In this document: in pieces, positions 46,810 through 60,270 of the stretch
Layout of the letters: the number at the start of each line of letters is the position of its first letter
Numbering within the stretch: position 1 is the stretch's first letter
Assembly (NCBI RefSeq): GCF_000382345.1
Contig: NZ_KB908101.1
Span: 1-64,000, forward strand
Origin: Massilia niastensis DSM 21313
GTDB taxonomy: Bacteria > Pseudomonadota > Gammaproteobacteria > Burkholderiales > Burkholderiaceae_D
Reading direction: 5' to 3'
Length of the DNA: 64,000 nucleotides
The notes under the pieces: model-generated
What the model saw: the letters and a program-made list of their open reading frames with translations, nothing else
Databases searched by the model: none
What the model was told of the DNA's origin: nothing
Program-made: the position numbers and the translations under genes

Positions 46810-47856
46810 ATGAAACAAAAAATCCTTGCAGCGGCCCTCCTGGCTTCCCTGCCCCTGTTCGCCCAGGCGCAGACCAGCGTCACTATCTACGGCCTGGTGG
46901 ACGCTTCTGTCGGCGTCGAGGACAGCGACGCGCCCGGTGAGGACAGCCGCTTCGTCACCCAGTCCGGCACCCAGTCGACCAGCCGCATCGGTTTCCGCGG
47001 CACCGAAGACCTCGGTAACGGCCTGAAAGCCCTCTTCAACCTGGAAGCCGGCGTTGCCGTCGACACCGGCGCGGGCGATTCCCAGCTGTTCCAGCGCCGC
47101 GCCGTGGTTGGCCTGCAGGGCAACTTCGGTACCGTCACCGTGGGTCGCGAATACGGTCCGATCGCTTCGGTCGCCGCCGCCTCCGATACCCTGGGCCAGG
47201 GCTTCTACGGCTCCAACCTGGCAGCCTTCTCGGGCACCGACCGCCTGACCCGCCGCCTCGCAAACTCGGTCAACTACAAGAGCAACCCGCTGAGCGGCTT
47301 CACCCTGGGCGCGGCCTACTCGGCCGGCGAGACCGCCACCGGCCCGTCGGCCGACCTGGCTGGCGTGTCGCTGGAATACGCGAACGCGGGCCTGTACCTG
47401 GGCGTCGCGTACCAGAACGTCGAGCGACTGGCCAGCGACGACGACAACCAATACGGTTTCGGCGCGGGCTACAAGTTCGGCGATTTCGAAGTCCGTGGCG
47501 GCTACCTGGTGGCTGACCGTGCCGGCGTGCCAGGTTCGGGTACGGACAGCAAGTATGAGCAGGGCAACCTCGGCGTGTCCTACGCTACCGGTCCGAACAA
47601 GTTCTTCCTGAACTTCCAGCAGCAGCGCCTGGGCGTCGGCCCCGGCGACAGCTACTCCAAGGGCAGCGCCGTTACCCTGGCCTACACCTACACGCTGTCG
47701 AAGCGCACCAACATCTACAGCACCCTGGCCCACATGCGCAACGGCAACAACGCAGTGTTCGGCCTGACCTCGGCTGGCGCCACCCTGACGCCGCCGGTCA
47801 CCGCGCTCGGCGCAGATCCGCGCGTGTTCAACGTGGGCGTGCGTCACTCGTTCTAA
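46810..47856 (+). CDS. General outer-membrane porin (Gram-negative porin family)
   Basis: A 348-residue 16-strand trimeric porin of the betaproteobacterial type. Signal peptide MKQKILAAALLASLPLFAQA, mature start QTSVTIYGLVDASVGV, SRIGFRGTEDLGNGLKALFNLE in the second strand pair, and C-terminal VGVRHSF ending in the Phe needed for barrel assembly. It has strong GGAGAAAATCTAATG initiation and a strong intrinsic terminator, both signs of high expression. It is monocistronic and passes small hydrophilic solutes; no sugar specificity can be read from the sequence, and its position beside the TonB receptor may be chance. Confidence 0.94.
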   Translation: MKQKILAAALLASLPLFAQAQTSVTIYGLVDASVGVEDSDAPGEDSRFVTQSGTQSTSRIGFRGTEDLGNGLKALFNLEAGVAVDTGAGDSQLFQRRAVVGLQGNFGTVTVGREYGPIASVAAASDTLGQGFYGSNLAAFSGTDRLTRRLANSVNYKSNPLSGFTLGAAYSAGETATGPSADLAGVSLEYANAGLYLGVAYQNVERLASDDDNQYGFGAGYKFGDFEVRGGYLVADRAGVPGSGTDSKYEQGNLGVSYATGPNKFFLNFQQQRLGVGPGDSYSKGSAVTLAYTYTLSKRTNIYSTLAHMRNGNNAVFGLTSAGATLTPPVTALGADPRVFNVGVRHSF

Positions 47857-47873
47857 TCGTTCGCATCAGCGAC

Positions 47874-47910
47874 AAAAAAACGGCAAGCTTCGGCTTGCCG
47901 TTTTTTCTTT
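47874..47910. terminator. Intrinsic terminator after the porin gene
   Basis: CGGCAAGC-TTCG-GCTTGCCG (47881-47900) is a perfect 8-bp stem with a stable TTCG tetraloop, followed by six T and preceded by seven A. It can therefore work for both the porin (plus) and the convergent chemoreceptor gene (minus), whose stop is at 47946. Confidence 0.95.
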
Positions 47911-47945
47911 TCACAGCGCCGCCTCTCGCGAGCGGCCCGATTGCA

Positions 47946-49646
47946 TCAGAACTCTTCCCATTCCCCTGCCGGCGCCAGGGTCCTTGCCTTGGCTGCTGCC
48001 GTTCGCGTCAGCACTGGCTTGCCCGCTGCCAGGACCCGCGGTGCACGCACTGGCTGAGGAGCGCTCCTGGCCGTGGACGCGCTTGCGGCGAGCGCCTGGG
48101 CATTCCCGATATGGAAGCCCGCCACGACCTCCGCCAACTTTGCTGCCTGCTCCTGCATCGACGTCGCCGCAGCAGCCGCCTCCTCGACCAGGGCCGCGTT
48201 CTGCTGCGTGCCCTCGTCCATCTGCACCACCGCCTGGTTGATCTGCTCGATGCCGGCCGTCTGTTCCTGGCTGGCCGCGGTGATCTCGGACATGATGTTG
48301 GTCACGCGGCGCACGCTGCCCACGATCTCTCCCATCGTCGCGCCGGCTTCGGCCACCAGCTTGCTGCCGGTGGCGACCTTGTCGGTCGAGTCTTTGATCA
48401 GGGTCTTGATTTCCTTGGCTGCCGCGGCCGAACGCTGGGCCAGGCTGCGCACCTCGGTCGCGACCACGGCGAAGCCGCGTCCCTGCTCGCCGGCGCGGGC
48501 GGCTTCGACCGCCGCGTTCAGCGCCAGGATGTTGGTCTGGAACGCGATGCCGTCGATGACGCCGATGATGTCCTTGATCCTGGTCGCCGACGTATTGATC
48601 TCGTTCATGGTGCCGACCACCTGGCCGATCACCTGGCCGCCGCGTTCCGCCACGTTCGACGCCGCCTCGGCCAGCACATTCGCCTGGCGCGCGTTGTCGG
48701 CGTTCTGCTTGACCGTCGACGTCAGTTCTTCCATCGACGACGCGGTCTCTTCCAGCGCGCCGGCCTGCTGCTCGGTGCGGGACGACAGGTCCTGGCTGCC
48801 GGCCGCCACCTGGGCGGCGGCGACCGCGATGGTGTCGGTGCCCGTGCGGACCGTGCCGACGGTGCGCGCCAAATTCTCGTTCATGGTCTTCAGCGCCTGC
48901 AGCAGCTGGCCGGCCTCGTCGCGGGTGCTGACCTCGATCTGGCTGGTCAGGTCGCCGGCGGCCACCGTGTTGGCCACTTCCAGCGCGCGCGTCACCGGAC
49001 GGGTGATCGAACGGCTGATCCACCAGGCCACCACGCCGGCCAGCGCCAGCGCGGCGGCGCCGCAGCCCCACATCAGCATCGCGGTGCTCCTGTAGGTCTG
49101 GGCCGCGGCGATGGCGCCTTCGGTGCTGAGCTGCTTCTGCACCGCCGCCAGTTCGCCGATGGTGCCCTTCAGGCGCCCCAGGCGCTCGCGCATCTCGCTG
49201 TTCAGGAAGGCGCGCGCCTCCTCGTGGGCGCCGGCGTGGATGTGCCGGATCTGGATGTCCTGGCCGGCCGCGTAGTCCGCCAGTTCCTGCTCCATGCGGG
49301 CCAGCAGCTCACGCGACTTGCCGTTCCTGAGCGTCGCTTTCAGCCCGGTCATGATCTCGCCCAGCTTGCGCCGCGAGGCGTGGATGGTCTCGGCATGCGC
49401 CTGGCGGGCGGCCGCTTCCTCGGTCAGCATCATGTTGCGCATCGCGAGCGCGACGCTGTCGACCTCGCCGAGGAGCTTGCCGGTCGCCTCGATCCGGGGC
49501 ATGCGGTGATGGACGATCTGGTCGGTGACCTCGTTCAGGCGCGCGAGCATGGCATTGCTCAGGACGATCATCACGACGATCATGGAGCAGACAAGGCCGA
49601 AGCCGAGGGCCAGGCGTTTGCCGATTTTCAGGTTTGCGAGATTCAT
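47946..49646 (-). CDS. Methyl-accepting chemotaxis protein with 4HB sensor domain and C-terminal tether
   Basis: A 566-residue receptor: transmembrane helix 1 (about 12-34), a four-helix-bundle periplasmic domain (about 37-185, with the [21 protein letters not shown] helix), transmembrane helix 2 (about 190-211), HAMP (about 213-265) and a long signalling coiled coil. The hairpin tip is [20 protein letters not shown]. The last five residues, EWEEF, match the W-x-x-F tether that binds CheR/CheB, after a flexible Ala/Pro linker, so it is probably an adaptation-competent, abundant receptor. ATG 49646 is the start; the frame is open upstream into the urease region. A cheW remnant is directly upstream. 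Confidence 0.93.
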   Translation of the reverse strand: MNLANLKIGKRLALGFGLVCSMIVVMIVLSNAMLARLNEVTDQIVHHRMPRIEATGKLLGEVDSVALAMRNMMLTEEAAARQAHAETIHASRRKLGEIMTGLKATLRNGKSRELLARMEQELADYAAGQDIQIRHIHAGAHEEARAFLNSEMRERLGRLKGTIGELAAVQKQLSTEGAIAAAQTYRSTAMLMWGCGAAALALAGVVAWWISRSITRPVTRALEVANTVAAGDLTSQIEVSTRDEAGQLLQALKTMNENLARTVGTVRTGTDTIAVAAAQVAAGSQDLSSRTEQQAGALEETASSMEELTSTVKQNADNARQANVLAEAASNVAERGGQVIGQVVGTMNEINTSATRIKDIIGVIDGIAFQTNILALNAAVEAARAGEQGRGFAVVATEVRSLAQRSAAAAKEIKTLIKDSTDKVATGSKLVAEAGATMGEIVGSVRRVTNIMSEITAASQEQTAGIEQINQAVVQMDEGTQQNAALVEEAAAAATSMQEQAAKLAEVVAGFHIGNAQALAASASTARSAPQPVRAPRVLAAGKPVLTRTAAAKARTLAPAGEWEEF

Positions 49647-49684
49647 GGTCTTCTTTCTTGATGGCCGCCGGGCGGCCGGTTCGT

Positions 49685-49876
49685 TCAGGCCGCCTGTGGC
49701 AGCGCGGCCACCAGCCCGAGTTCGTCGGATTGCATCAGCTTGTCGATGTCGAGCAGGATCAGCATGCGTTCGCCGACCGTGCCCAGGATGCTGATCGCAT
49801 ATACCTCCTTGCCGAGGCGGAAGGAGAGGACTTCGCTGTCGTCCCTTGTCATTGCCGTTTCCATTTCCTGATCCAT
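49685..49876 (-). CDS. cheW: Internally deleted CheW (63 residues)
   Basis: The N-terminal part ([20 protein letters not shown]) is the start of a CheW domain and the C-terminal part ([21 protein letters not shown]) is its end, but the roughly 100 residues between are missing. Full CheW proteins are about 160 residues. The junction is in frame and the gene has a good AGGAAG ribosome binding site with ATG 49876. The product keeps the first and last strands only, so it cannot form both CheW subdomains. It is directly followed by the chemoreceptor gene. It may be a remnant or, less likely, a functional mini-protein. Confidence 0.75.
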   Translation of the reverse strand: MDQEMETAMTRDDSEVLSFRLGKEVYAISILGTVGERMLILLDIDKLMQSDELGLVAALPQAA

Positions 49877-50114
49877 TTGTTAACTTCCTGTACGCACAAG
49901 TTAACAAGTTGCCGCACAGCAAGCACATTACGTCCAAGTTGGTGCGGACTCGATGGCTGAGTGTCAAGAAACCTGAAAAATTCCCGTTTTTAGTGCGAAC
50001 TATGGCGCATCTACAACGTTCACTTTGCCCGTGTAAATGCACCTGTAGCCATGACGACACGGGAGCGCTGGAATAGCTGAAACGACTGGCACGTATCCTG
50101 CATGAGGGACAGGC

Positions 50115-50966
50115 ATGCCCGACCGCCCCGACAACCACGCCGCTCACACCGCCCACGCCGCCACGGGATGGCAGGCCAGCCTGCGGCTCGGCTTCGCCCG
50201 CGACGGCCACACCACCCGGCTGGTCCGGCGCAGCCACAGCGGTCCGCTGCGGGTCCAGAAGGCGCTCTATCCGGAAGGTCCAGGCGTGTGCCACGCCATC
50301 GTGGTCCATCCGCCCGGCGGCGTGGCCGGCGGCGACCTGCTTTCCATCGACGTGCATGCCGCGGACGGCGCCCACACCCTGCTCACCTCGCCCGGCGCGG
50401 CCAAGTGGTACCGCGCGAACGGCAGGCCGGCGCGCCAGGAAGTGCGGCTGGCCGCCGGCCCGGGCGCGGCGATCGAATGGCTGCCGCAGGAAACCATCCT
50501 GTACGACGGCGCCGAATCCACCCTCGAGCACGAGGTCGAGCTGGCGGCCGGCGCCTCGTACATCGGCAGCGAGATCCTGTGCTTCGGACGCGCGGCCTCG
50601 GGCGAACGCTACGCCCGGGGCGAGCTGCGCCAGCGCACCCGCATCCGGCGCGAAGGGCGGCTGGTGTGGTGGGAACAGGGCCGCCTGGCCGCCGGTCCCG
50701 CCATGGACAGCCCGCTGGGACTGGGCGGACGGCGCGTCTGCGCCACCCTGATCGGCGTCGGACGCCCGGCGCCGGCCAGCCTGCTGGCCGCCCTGCGCGC
50801 CTGCGATCCCGGCCTCGGCGTGAGCCAGGTGAAGTCGGTGTGCGTGGTGCGCTACCTGGGCGACGACAGCGAAGCGGCGCGCCACGCCCTGGCGCGCGCC
50901 TGGGGCCTGCTGCGCCCTCACCTGCTCGGCCTCGACGCCAGGGCGCCGCGCATCTGGAACACCTGA
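50115..50966 (+). CDS. ureD: Urease accessory protein UreD
   Basis: First gene of the urease operon. UreD (283 residues) forms a scaffold with UreF and UreG on the apo-urease and channels nickel to the active site. Seen: [17 protein letters not shown] and [12 protein letters not shown] (typical of UreD near residues 35-80), SPGAAKWYR, and [20 protein letters not shown] precedes ATG 50115. It is followed by ureA after 12 bases. Confidence 0.94.
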   Translation: MPDRPDNHAAHTAHAATGWQASLRLGFARDGHTTRLVRRSHSGPLRVQKALYPEGPGVCHAIVVHPPGGVAGGDLLSIDVHAADGAHTLLTSPGAAKWYRANGRPARQEVRLAAGPGAAIEWLPQETILYDGAESTLEHEVELAAGASYIGSEILCFGRAASGERYARGELRQRTRIRREGRLVWWEQGRLAAGPAMDSPLGLGGRRVCATLIGVGRPAPASLLAALRACDPGLGVSQVKSVCVVRYLGDDSEAARHALARAWGLLRPHLLGLDARAPRIWNT

Positions 50967-50978
50967 AAGGACAAGGCC

Positions 50979-51281
50979 ATGGACCTGACACCGCGCGAGA
51001 AAGACAAGCTCCTGATCTTCACCGCCGCCCTGCTGGCCGAGCGGCGCCGCGCACGCGGCCTGAAGCTGAATTATCCGGAAGCGGTGGCATTCATCAGCGC
51101 CGCGATCATGGAAGGCGCGCGCGACGGCCGCAGCGTGGCCGAGCTGATGGCCGAAGGGTCGAGCCTCCTGACCCGCGCCGACGTCATGGACGGCATCCCC
51201 GAGATGATCCCCGAGATCCAGGTCGAAGCCACCTTCCCCGACGGCAGCAAGCTGGTCACCGTCCACCACCCGATACCCTGA
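50979..51281 (+). CDS. ureA: Urease gamma subunit
   Basis: Structural subunit of 100 residues, [34 protein letters not shown] pattern throughout (shown only by its landmarks [10 protein letters not shown] and [10 protein letters not shown]), ending in VTVHHPIP. It packs with UreB around the catalytic UreC in the trimeric enzyme. Its length is the family norm. GAAAGGACAAGGCC lies upstream of ATG 50979, and ureB follows after nine bases. Confidence 0.96.
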   Translation: MDLTPREKDKLLIFTAALLAERRRARGLKLNYPEAVAFISAAIMEGARDGRSVAELMAEGSSLLTRADVMDGIPEMIPEIQVEATFPDGSKLVTVHHPIP

Positions 51282-51290
51282 GGAGGCAAG

Positions 51291-51647
51291 ATGAGCATCC
51301 CGACCCCTGTTCCCGCGGGTGCGCCAGCGATCCCGGGCGAATACCTCCTCGAGGCCGGCGACATCGAACTGAACGCCGGGCGGCCCGTGCGCACCCTGGT
51401 GGTGGCGAATGCCGGCGACCGCCCGGTGCAGGTGGGATCGCACTTCCACTTCTTCGAGGCCAACACGGCGCTGCGCTTCGAACGCGCGCAGGCGCTTGGC
51501 ATGCGCCTGAACATCGCGGCCGGCACCGCCGTGCGCTTCGAGCCGGGCCAGCAGCGCACCGTCGAACTGGTCGCCTATGCCGGCGCGCGCATCGTCCACG
51601 GCTTCAACGCCCGCGTATCGGGCCCGCTGCCGCCGGAGGAAAGCTGA
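51291..51647 (+). CDS. ureB: Urease beta subunit
   Basis: Structural subunit of 118 residues. Landmarks: [39 protein letters not shown] and [14 protein letters not shown], all in the conserved order. GAGGAGGCAAG gives a strong ribosome binding site. The stop is one base before the start codon of ureC. Confidence 0.96.
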   Translation: MSIPTPVPAGAPAIPGEYLLEAGDIELNAGRPVRTLVVANAGDRPVQVGSHFHFFEANTALRFERAQALGMRLNIAAGTAVRFEPGQQRTVELVAYAGARIVHGFNARVSGPLPPEES

Positions 51648-51648
51648 C

Positions 51649-53349
<1,701 letters not shown>

Positions 53350-53357
53350 GGAAAACC

Positions 53358-53879
53358 ATGCTGACACTGCATACCCGACTCGATGGCGCAGCCCTGGCGG
53401 ACGAGATCCTGGTGCTGCCCTGGGACCGGCGCGAACGCTGCCGCCTGCGCGCCACCCTCGCCTCGGGCGAGGAAGTGGCGCTCCTGATGCCGCGCGGGAC
53501 CGTGCTGCGCCACGGCGACCTGCTGCGCGGCGACGACGGACGCGTGGTGCGCATCGTCGCCGCGCTCGAGGCCACCTATGCGCTGCGCTGCGCCGATCCC
53601 CTGCTGCTGGCGCGCAGCGCCTACCACCTGGGCAACCGCCACACCCAGGCCGAGCTGCACGACTGGGGCCTGCGCATCCGCGTCGACCCGGTGCTGCGCG
53701 AGCTGGCGCTCAAGCTGGGGGCGACGGTGACCGAGGAGATGGCGCCCTTCGATCCCGAGCCGGGCGCCTACGCCGGCCATGGGCACGGGCACGGCGACGA
53801 CCAGGGCGGGCGCCACCCGCTGGCGCCGGTGCCGCTGCGCCAGAAGATCCACCGCCCGGCCGGCGTGGAGGGCGCATGA
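53358..53879 (+). CDS. ureE: Urease nickel metallochaperone UreE
   Basis: A 173-residue dimeric chaperone with the N-terminal peptide-binding domain (about 1-75) and a metal-binding domain containing YHLGNRHTQAEL. The C-terminus has a short His-rich tail, YAGHGHGHGDDQGGRH, for nickel storage. GAGGAAAACC precedes ATG 53358, nine bases after ureC; the upstream in-frame start at 53298 lies inside ureC. The end overlaps ureF as ATGA. Confidence 0.95.
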   Translation: MLTLHTRLDGAALADEILVLPWDRRERCRLRATLASGEEVALLMPRGTVLRHGDLLRGDDGRVVRIVAALEATYALRCADPLLLARSAYHLGNRHTQAELHDWGLRIRVDPVLRELALKLGATVTEEMAPFDPEPGAYAGHGHGHGDDQGGRHPLAPVPLRQKIHRPAGVEGA

Positions 53880-54538
53880 ACGCGGCCAGCCTGCTGCGCC
53901 TGCTGCAGTTCGCCAGCCCGGCCCTGCCGATCGGCGGGTACAGCTATTCCCAGGGCCTGGAGGCGGCGCTCGACGCCGGCCTGGTGCGCGACGCCGACAG
54001 CGCGCAGGCCTGGACGGTGCGCTACCTGCACGAGGTGATGGCGCGCTGGGACGGCCCGCTGTTCTGGCGCCTGCTCAAGGCGCGCGAGGCGCGCGACGAT
54101 GCCGCCGTCGCCTACTGGAGCGAATGCTCCCTGGCCTCGCGCGACACCGCCGAGCTGCGCGCCGAGACGGTCCAGATGGGCTACTCGCTGACGCGCCTGC
54201 TCGCCGAACTGGGCGTGGTCCCGGGCGCGCCGCCGGCCGAGGAGTCGCTGCCGGCCGCTTTCGCCTGCGCGGTCGACGCGCTCGGCGTGCCGCACGAGGA
54301 AGCGCTGCTGGCGCTGCTGTTCTCGTGGGCCGAGAACCAGGTGCTGGTGTGCGTCAAGTCGGTGCCGCTGGGCCAGGTCGCGGGCCAGCGCCTGCTGCTG
54401 GCGCTGCACCCCGAACTGGAGCGCGCCGCCCTGACCGCCCGCACCCTGGCCGACGACGCGCTGTCGAACTGGTCGCCCGGCCTTTCCATGCTGTCGATGC
54501 GGCACGAGGTGCAGCACGGCAGGCTGTACCGATCCTGA
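53876..54538 (+). CDS. ureF: Urease accessory protein UreF
   Basis: A 220-residue all-helical protein that acts with UreD and UreG in nickel delivery. Landmarks: [24 protein letters not shown] at the start (shown by its [13 protein letters not shown] core), MGYSLTRLL, and [18 protein letters not shown] near the C-terminus. It begins inside the last codons of ureE and its stop is seven bases before ureG. Confidence 0.95.
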   Translation: MNAASLLRLLQFASPALPIGGYSYSQGLEAALDAGLVRDADSAQAWTVRYLHEVMARWDGPLFWRLLKAREARDDAAVAYWSECSLASRDTAELRAETVQMGYSLTRLLAELGVVPGAPPAEESLPAAFACAVDALGVPHEEALLALLFSWAENQVLVCVKSVPLGQVAGQRLLLALHPELERAALTARTLADDALSNWSPGLSMLSMRHEVQHGRLYRS

Positions 54539-54545
54539 GGAGACC

Positions 54546-55163
54546 ATGAGCATGCCATCCAATCCCCTGCGCGTCGGCATCGGCGGCCCGGTCGGTTCCG
54601 GCAAGACGGCGCTGTGCGAAATGCTGTGCAAGGCCATGCGCGAGCGCTACGACATGGCGGTCGTCACCAACGACATCTATACGCGCGAAGACATGGAGAT
54701 CCTGCTGCGCGCGAACGCGCTGGCCCCCGAGCGCCTGATGGGCGTGGAGACCGGCGGCTGCCCGCACACCGCGATCCGCGAGGACGCCTCGATCAATCTG
54801 GAGGCGATCGCGCGGCTGCAGGCCGACTTCCCGGAGCTCGAACTGGTGCTGGTCGAATCCGGCGGCGACAACCTGGCCGCCACCTTCAGCCCGGAGCTGT
54901 CGGACCTGACCCTGTACGTGATCGACGTCGCCGGCGGCGAGAAGATCCCGCGCAAGGGCGGTCCCGGCATCACGCGCTCCGACCTGCTCATCATTAACAA
55001 GACCGACCTCGCCCCTTACGTGGGCGCCAACCTGGACGTCATGGCCAGCGACGCGCGTCGCATGCGCGGCGAGCGGCCATTCGTCTTCACCAACCTGCGC
55101 AGCGGCGAAGGCGTGCCTGAAGTGGTGGCCTTCATCCGCGAACAGGGCCTGCTCGACCATTGA
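54546..55163 (+). CDS. ureG: Urease accessory GTPase UreG
   Basis: SIMIBI-class GTPase of 205 residues that carries nickel and hydrolyses GTP to drive its insertion. P-loop [10 protein letters not shown] (about 14-23), metal-binding C72-P73-H74 in [11 protein letters not shown], the [15 protein letters not shown] switch, and the base-recognition motif INKTDLAP. It ends the canonical ureDABCEFG series. Confidence 0.97.
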   Translation: MSMPSNPLRVGIGGPVGSGKTALCEMLCKAMRERYDMAVVTNDIYTREDMEILLRANALAPERLMGVETGGCPHTAIREDASINLEAIARLQADFPELELVLVESGGDNLAATFSPELSDLTLYVIDVAGGEKIPRKGGPGITRSDLLIINKTDLAPYVGANLDVMASDARRMRGERPFVFTNLRSGEGVPEVVAFIREQGLLDH

Positions 55164-55175
55164 CCGGAGGTTTCC

Positions 55176-55427
55176 ATGCGTCCCATCCTGCTGTTCCTCT
55201 CCTTCCTGGCCGCCCTGCCGGCATCCGCCCATCCCGGCCACGGGCCGGACGGCCACGCCTGGTTCGCCCATGCCGCCGAGCCAGGGCTGGTCCTGCTCGC
55301 CCTGGCGGCCATCGGCGGCCTGGCCTGGTGGGCCGTGCGCAAGCGCCGCTTCGGCGTGCTGCCGCTGGCGCTGGCCATGGCGGTGGCGCTCGGGGCTGGA
55401 ACGGCCGGGGTGACGCTGCCGTTGTAG
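55176..55427 (+). CDS. Small His-rich membrane protein downstream of ureG
   Basis: An 83-residue protein starting MRPILLFLSFLAALPASA, a signal peptide. The mature N-terminus is HPGHGPDGHAWFAH, with four His in 14 residues, followed by two membrane helices (about 36-55 and 62-82) joined by a basic loop (RKRRFG). The HPGHG beginning recalls the N-terminus of HupE/UreJ nickel permeases, but those have six helices and about 190 residues. It follows ureG by 12 bases with a GGAGG element, so it belongs to the urease operon. A role in nickel capture or transport is inference. Confidence 0.75.
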   Translation: MRPILLFLSFLAALPASAHPGHGPDGHAWFAHAAEPGLVLLALAAIGGLAWWAVRKRRFGVLPLALAMAVALGAGTAGVTLPL

Positions 55428-55533
55428 ATGCGCGCGGGAGGGGCGCGAACAGGTGTGCGATTGGCTGAATCCACGTAGAATCCAGCTGTTCAGCGCCTTC
55501 GACGACAACGTGACCTCCCCTTCCTCCCCCACC

Positions 55534-58096
<2,563 letters not shown>

Positions 58097-58107
<11 letters not shown>

Positions 58108-59719
58108 CGCGGCCGAAGGCGTCGCCGGCCTTCCAGGCCGGCATGCCGGGCGCGTTCGCGACCGCGTAGCCGAGGTTCAGGGTGAACTGGGCCTGCTGCA
58201 CCATGCCCGACAGGTCCCACTCCGGACGGTATTCGTCGCTGAACTGGTGGTAGTGCTGCTTGAAGCCGACCATCTTCTGGCTCGATGCGTCCTGGTGCTG
58301 CTCGAACTCGAAGTGGCCGTCGCCCGAGAACACCGCCGAACCGACGTTGAACGCCGGGACCCCGGCCTTGGCGAAGCTGAAGTGATCGGCGCGGAAGTAG
58401 GCGCCGGACAGGTCGGGAATGGCCGGCGCCAGCTTCAGGCCCATCGTCTTCGCGACCTCGGCGGCGGTACCATACAGGCTGCTGCGCTCGGCGCCCGCCA
58501 CGCCGATGTCCTTCGTGCGGCCGACGAAATTCAGGCTGTCCAGGTTCAGGTCGGCGGCCGTTTGCGCCAGCGGGACCACCGGATTGTTCACGTAGGCCGC
58601 GCTGCCCAGCAGGCCCTGCTCTTCCGCGGCCGGCCACAGGAACACCTGGGTGCGGCGCGCCGGCTTCTTCACCGCCTCGGCCGCCATCGCCAGCAGCGCG
58701 GCGCTGCCGGAGGCGTTGTCGATGGCGCCGTTGTAGATGCGGTCGCGCTTGCCGTCGGCGTCCGGGACCACGCCGAGGTGGTCCCAGTGCGAGGAATACA
58801 CGACCGCCTGCTGCTTCAGCTTCGGGTCGGTGCCGGGCACGATGCCCACCACGTTGAACTGCTGGACCTCGCGGATCGCGGAACGCAGCTCGACATGGGC
58901 GGCGATCTTCAGGTCGACCGGCTGGAAGTCGCGCCGCTCGGCCTGGGCGCGCAGCCGGTCGAGGTCGAAGCCGCCTGCTGCGAACAGTTCGCGCGCGGTA
59001 TCCTCGTGCAGCCAGCCCTCGACCTGGTTGCCCGGGCCCTTCAGGTGGAAGCGCTCGTTGGCGAAGCCGTTGGCCGGCACGCTCCACGGATAGGACGCGG
59101 ACGGGGTGGTGTGGATCAGCAGCGCACCCGCGGCGCCGCGGCGCACCGCCTGCTCGAACTTGTACAGCCAGCGGCCGTAGTAGGTATAGGCCTTGCCGGC
59201 GAAGCGCTCCGGCTCTTCCGCCGTGGGCTGGGGATCGTTGACCATCATGACCAGGATCTTGCCCTTCACGTCCACGCCCTTGTAGTCGTCCCAGCGCTCT
59301 TCCGGGGCCGAGGCGCCGTAGCCGACGAACAGCAGCGGCGCGTCGAAGGACAGCTCGGCGCGTCCGCTGCTGGTGCCGAACACGATGCCCTTGCCGGCTT
59401 CCGGCGCGATGCGCTTGCCGCCCGCCTGGAAGCTCACGCTGCTGCCGGCCAGCAGCTTGGTCCCCTGGATCAGCACCGGCTGGCGGTAGCCGCCGCCCGG
59501 GATCTGCTTCAGGCCGATCAGCGCGGCCTGGGTCTCCAGGTAGCGCACCGCCAGGTCGCCGCCGCGCTGGCCGGTGCCGCGCCCTTCGAGCAGGTCGTCG
59601 GCCAGGAAGGCCAGGTGGGCGCGCAGCGCCGTTTCCGACACGGCGGGCGCCTGCTGGGCATGGGCGGGAGACAGGACAAGGGCGGCGCAGGCGGCCAGGG
59701 CAAGGGGACGAAGTCGCAT
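58097..59719 (-). CDS. Secreted M28-family zinc aminopeptidase with PA domain
   Basis: A 540-residue exopeptidase with signal peptide MRLRPLALAACAALVLSPAHA. A protease-associated insert occupies about 120-260 (VGYGASAPEERWDDYKGVDVKGKILV). Zinc ligands and catalytic residues: His in SSHWDHLG, Asp in GAIDNASGSA, the Glu pair in PAAEEQGLLG, Asp in LNLDSLNF, and His in HYHQFSDEY. All five positions are present, so it should be active on the N-termini of peptides in the periplasm or outside. GGAAACACACCG precedes ATG 59719. Confidence 0.9.
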
Positions 59720-59859
59720 CGGTGTGTTTCCGTTACCGTCAGAGTTGAATAGACAATCATCTTACCCCAGCATGCATAAAGCGGCGATGGCGCTTGGCCT
59801 CCGGCTCCTGGCCCCCTATACTCGCGACTGCTATATTCTTTCAACAAGAGGACCCGCCC

Positions 59860-60270
59860 ATGGCTGTTTCCCGACGCACCGCGGTGGCCGCCCTGGCTGC
59901 CCTGCCGCTGGCGGCCGCGCACGCGGCCCCCGCCACCAAGGACACCCCACGCATGTACGGACTGATCGGAAAAATGCGCGCCCAGCCGGGCCAGCGCGAC
60001 GCCCTCATCGCCATCCTGGCCGAGGGCACGGCGGCGATGCCGGGTTGCCTGAGCTACGTGATCGCCAAGGACGTGGGCGACCCGGACGCGCTCTGGATCA
60101 CCGAAGCCTGGGACAGCCAGGCCAGCCACAGGGCCTCGCTGGCGCTGCCGGCGGTGCAGGCGGCGATTGCGAAAGGACGCCCGCTGATCGCGGGCTTCGG
60201 CGAGCGCTTCGAGACCGAGCCGGTCGGTGGGCAGGGCCTGGCGCGCCAGCCCGTCGTCATGCGGCCGTAG
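59860..60270 (+). CDS. Exported antibiotic-biosynthesis-monooxygenase (ABM) domain protein
   Basis: A 136-residue protein: signal-like N-terminus MAVSRRTAVAALAALPLAAAHA with a twin-Arg-type SRRTAVAAL, then one ferredoxin-like ABM domain (MYGLIGKMRAQPGQRDALIAIL, LSYVIAKD, WITEAWDSQASHRASL, named by these landmarks). The WITEAWDSQ pattern fits the putative quinol monooxygenase YgiN-like group. AGAGGA precedes ATG 59860. Its 3' end overlaps the stop region of the convergent histidine kinase by 14 bases. Confidence 0.82.
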   Translation: MAVSRRTAVAALAALPLAAAHAAPATKDTPRMYGLIGKMRAQPGQRDALIAILAEGTAAMPGCLSYVIAKDVGDPDALWITEAWDSQASHRASLALPAVQAAIAKGRPLIAGFGERFETEPVGGQGLARQPVVMRP

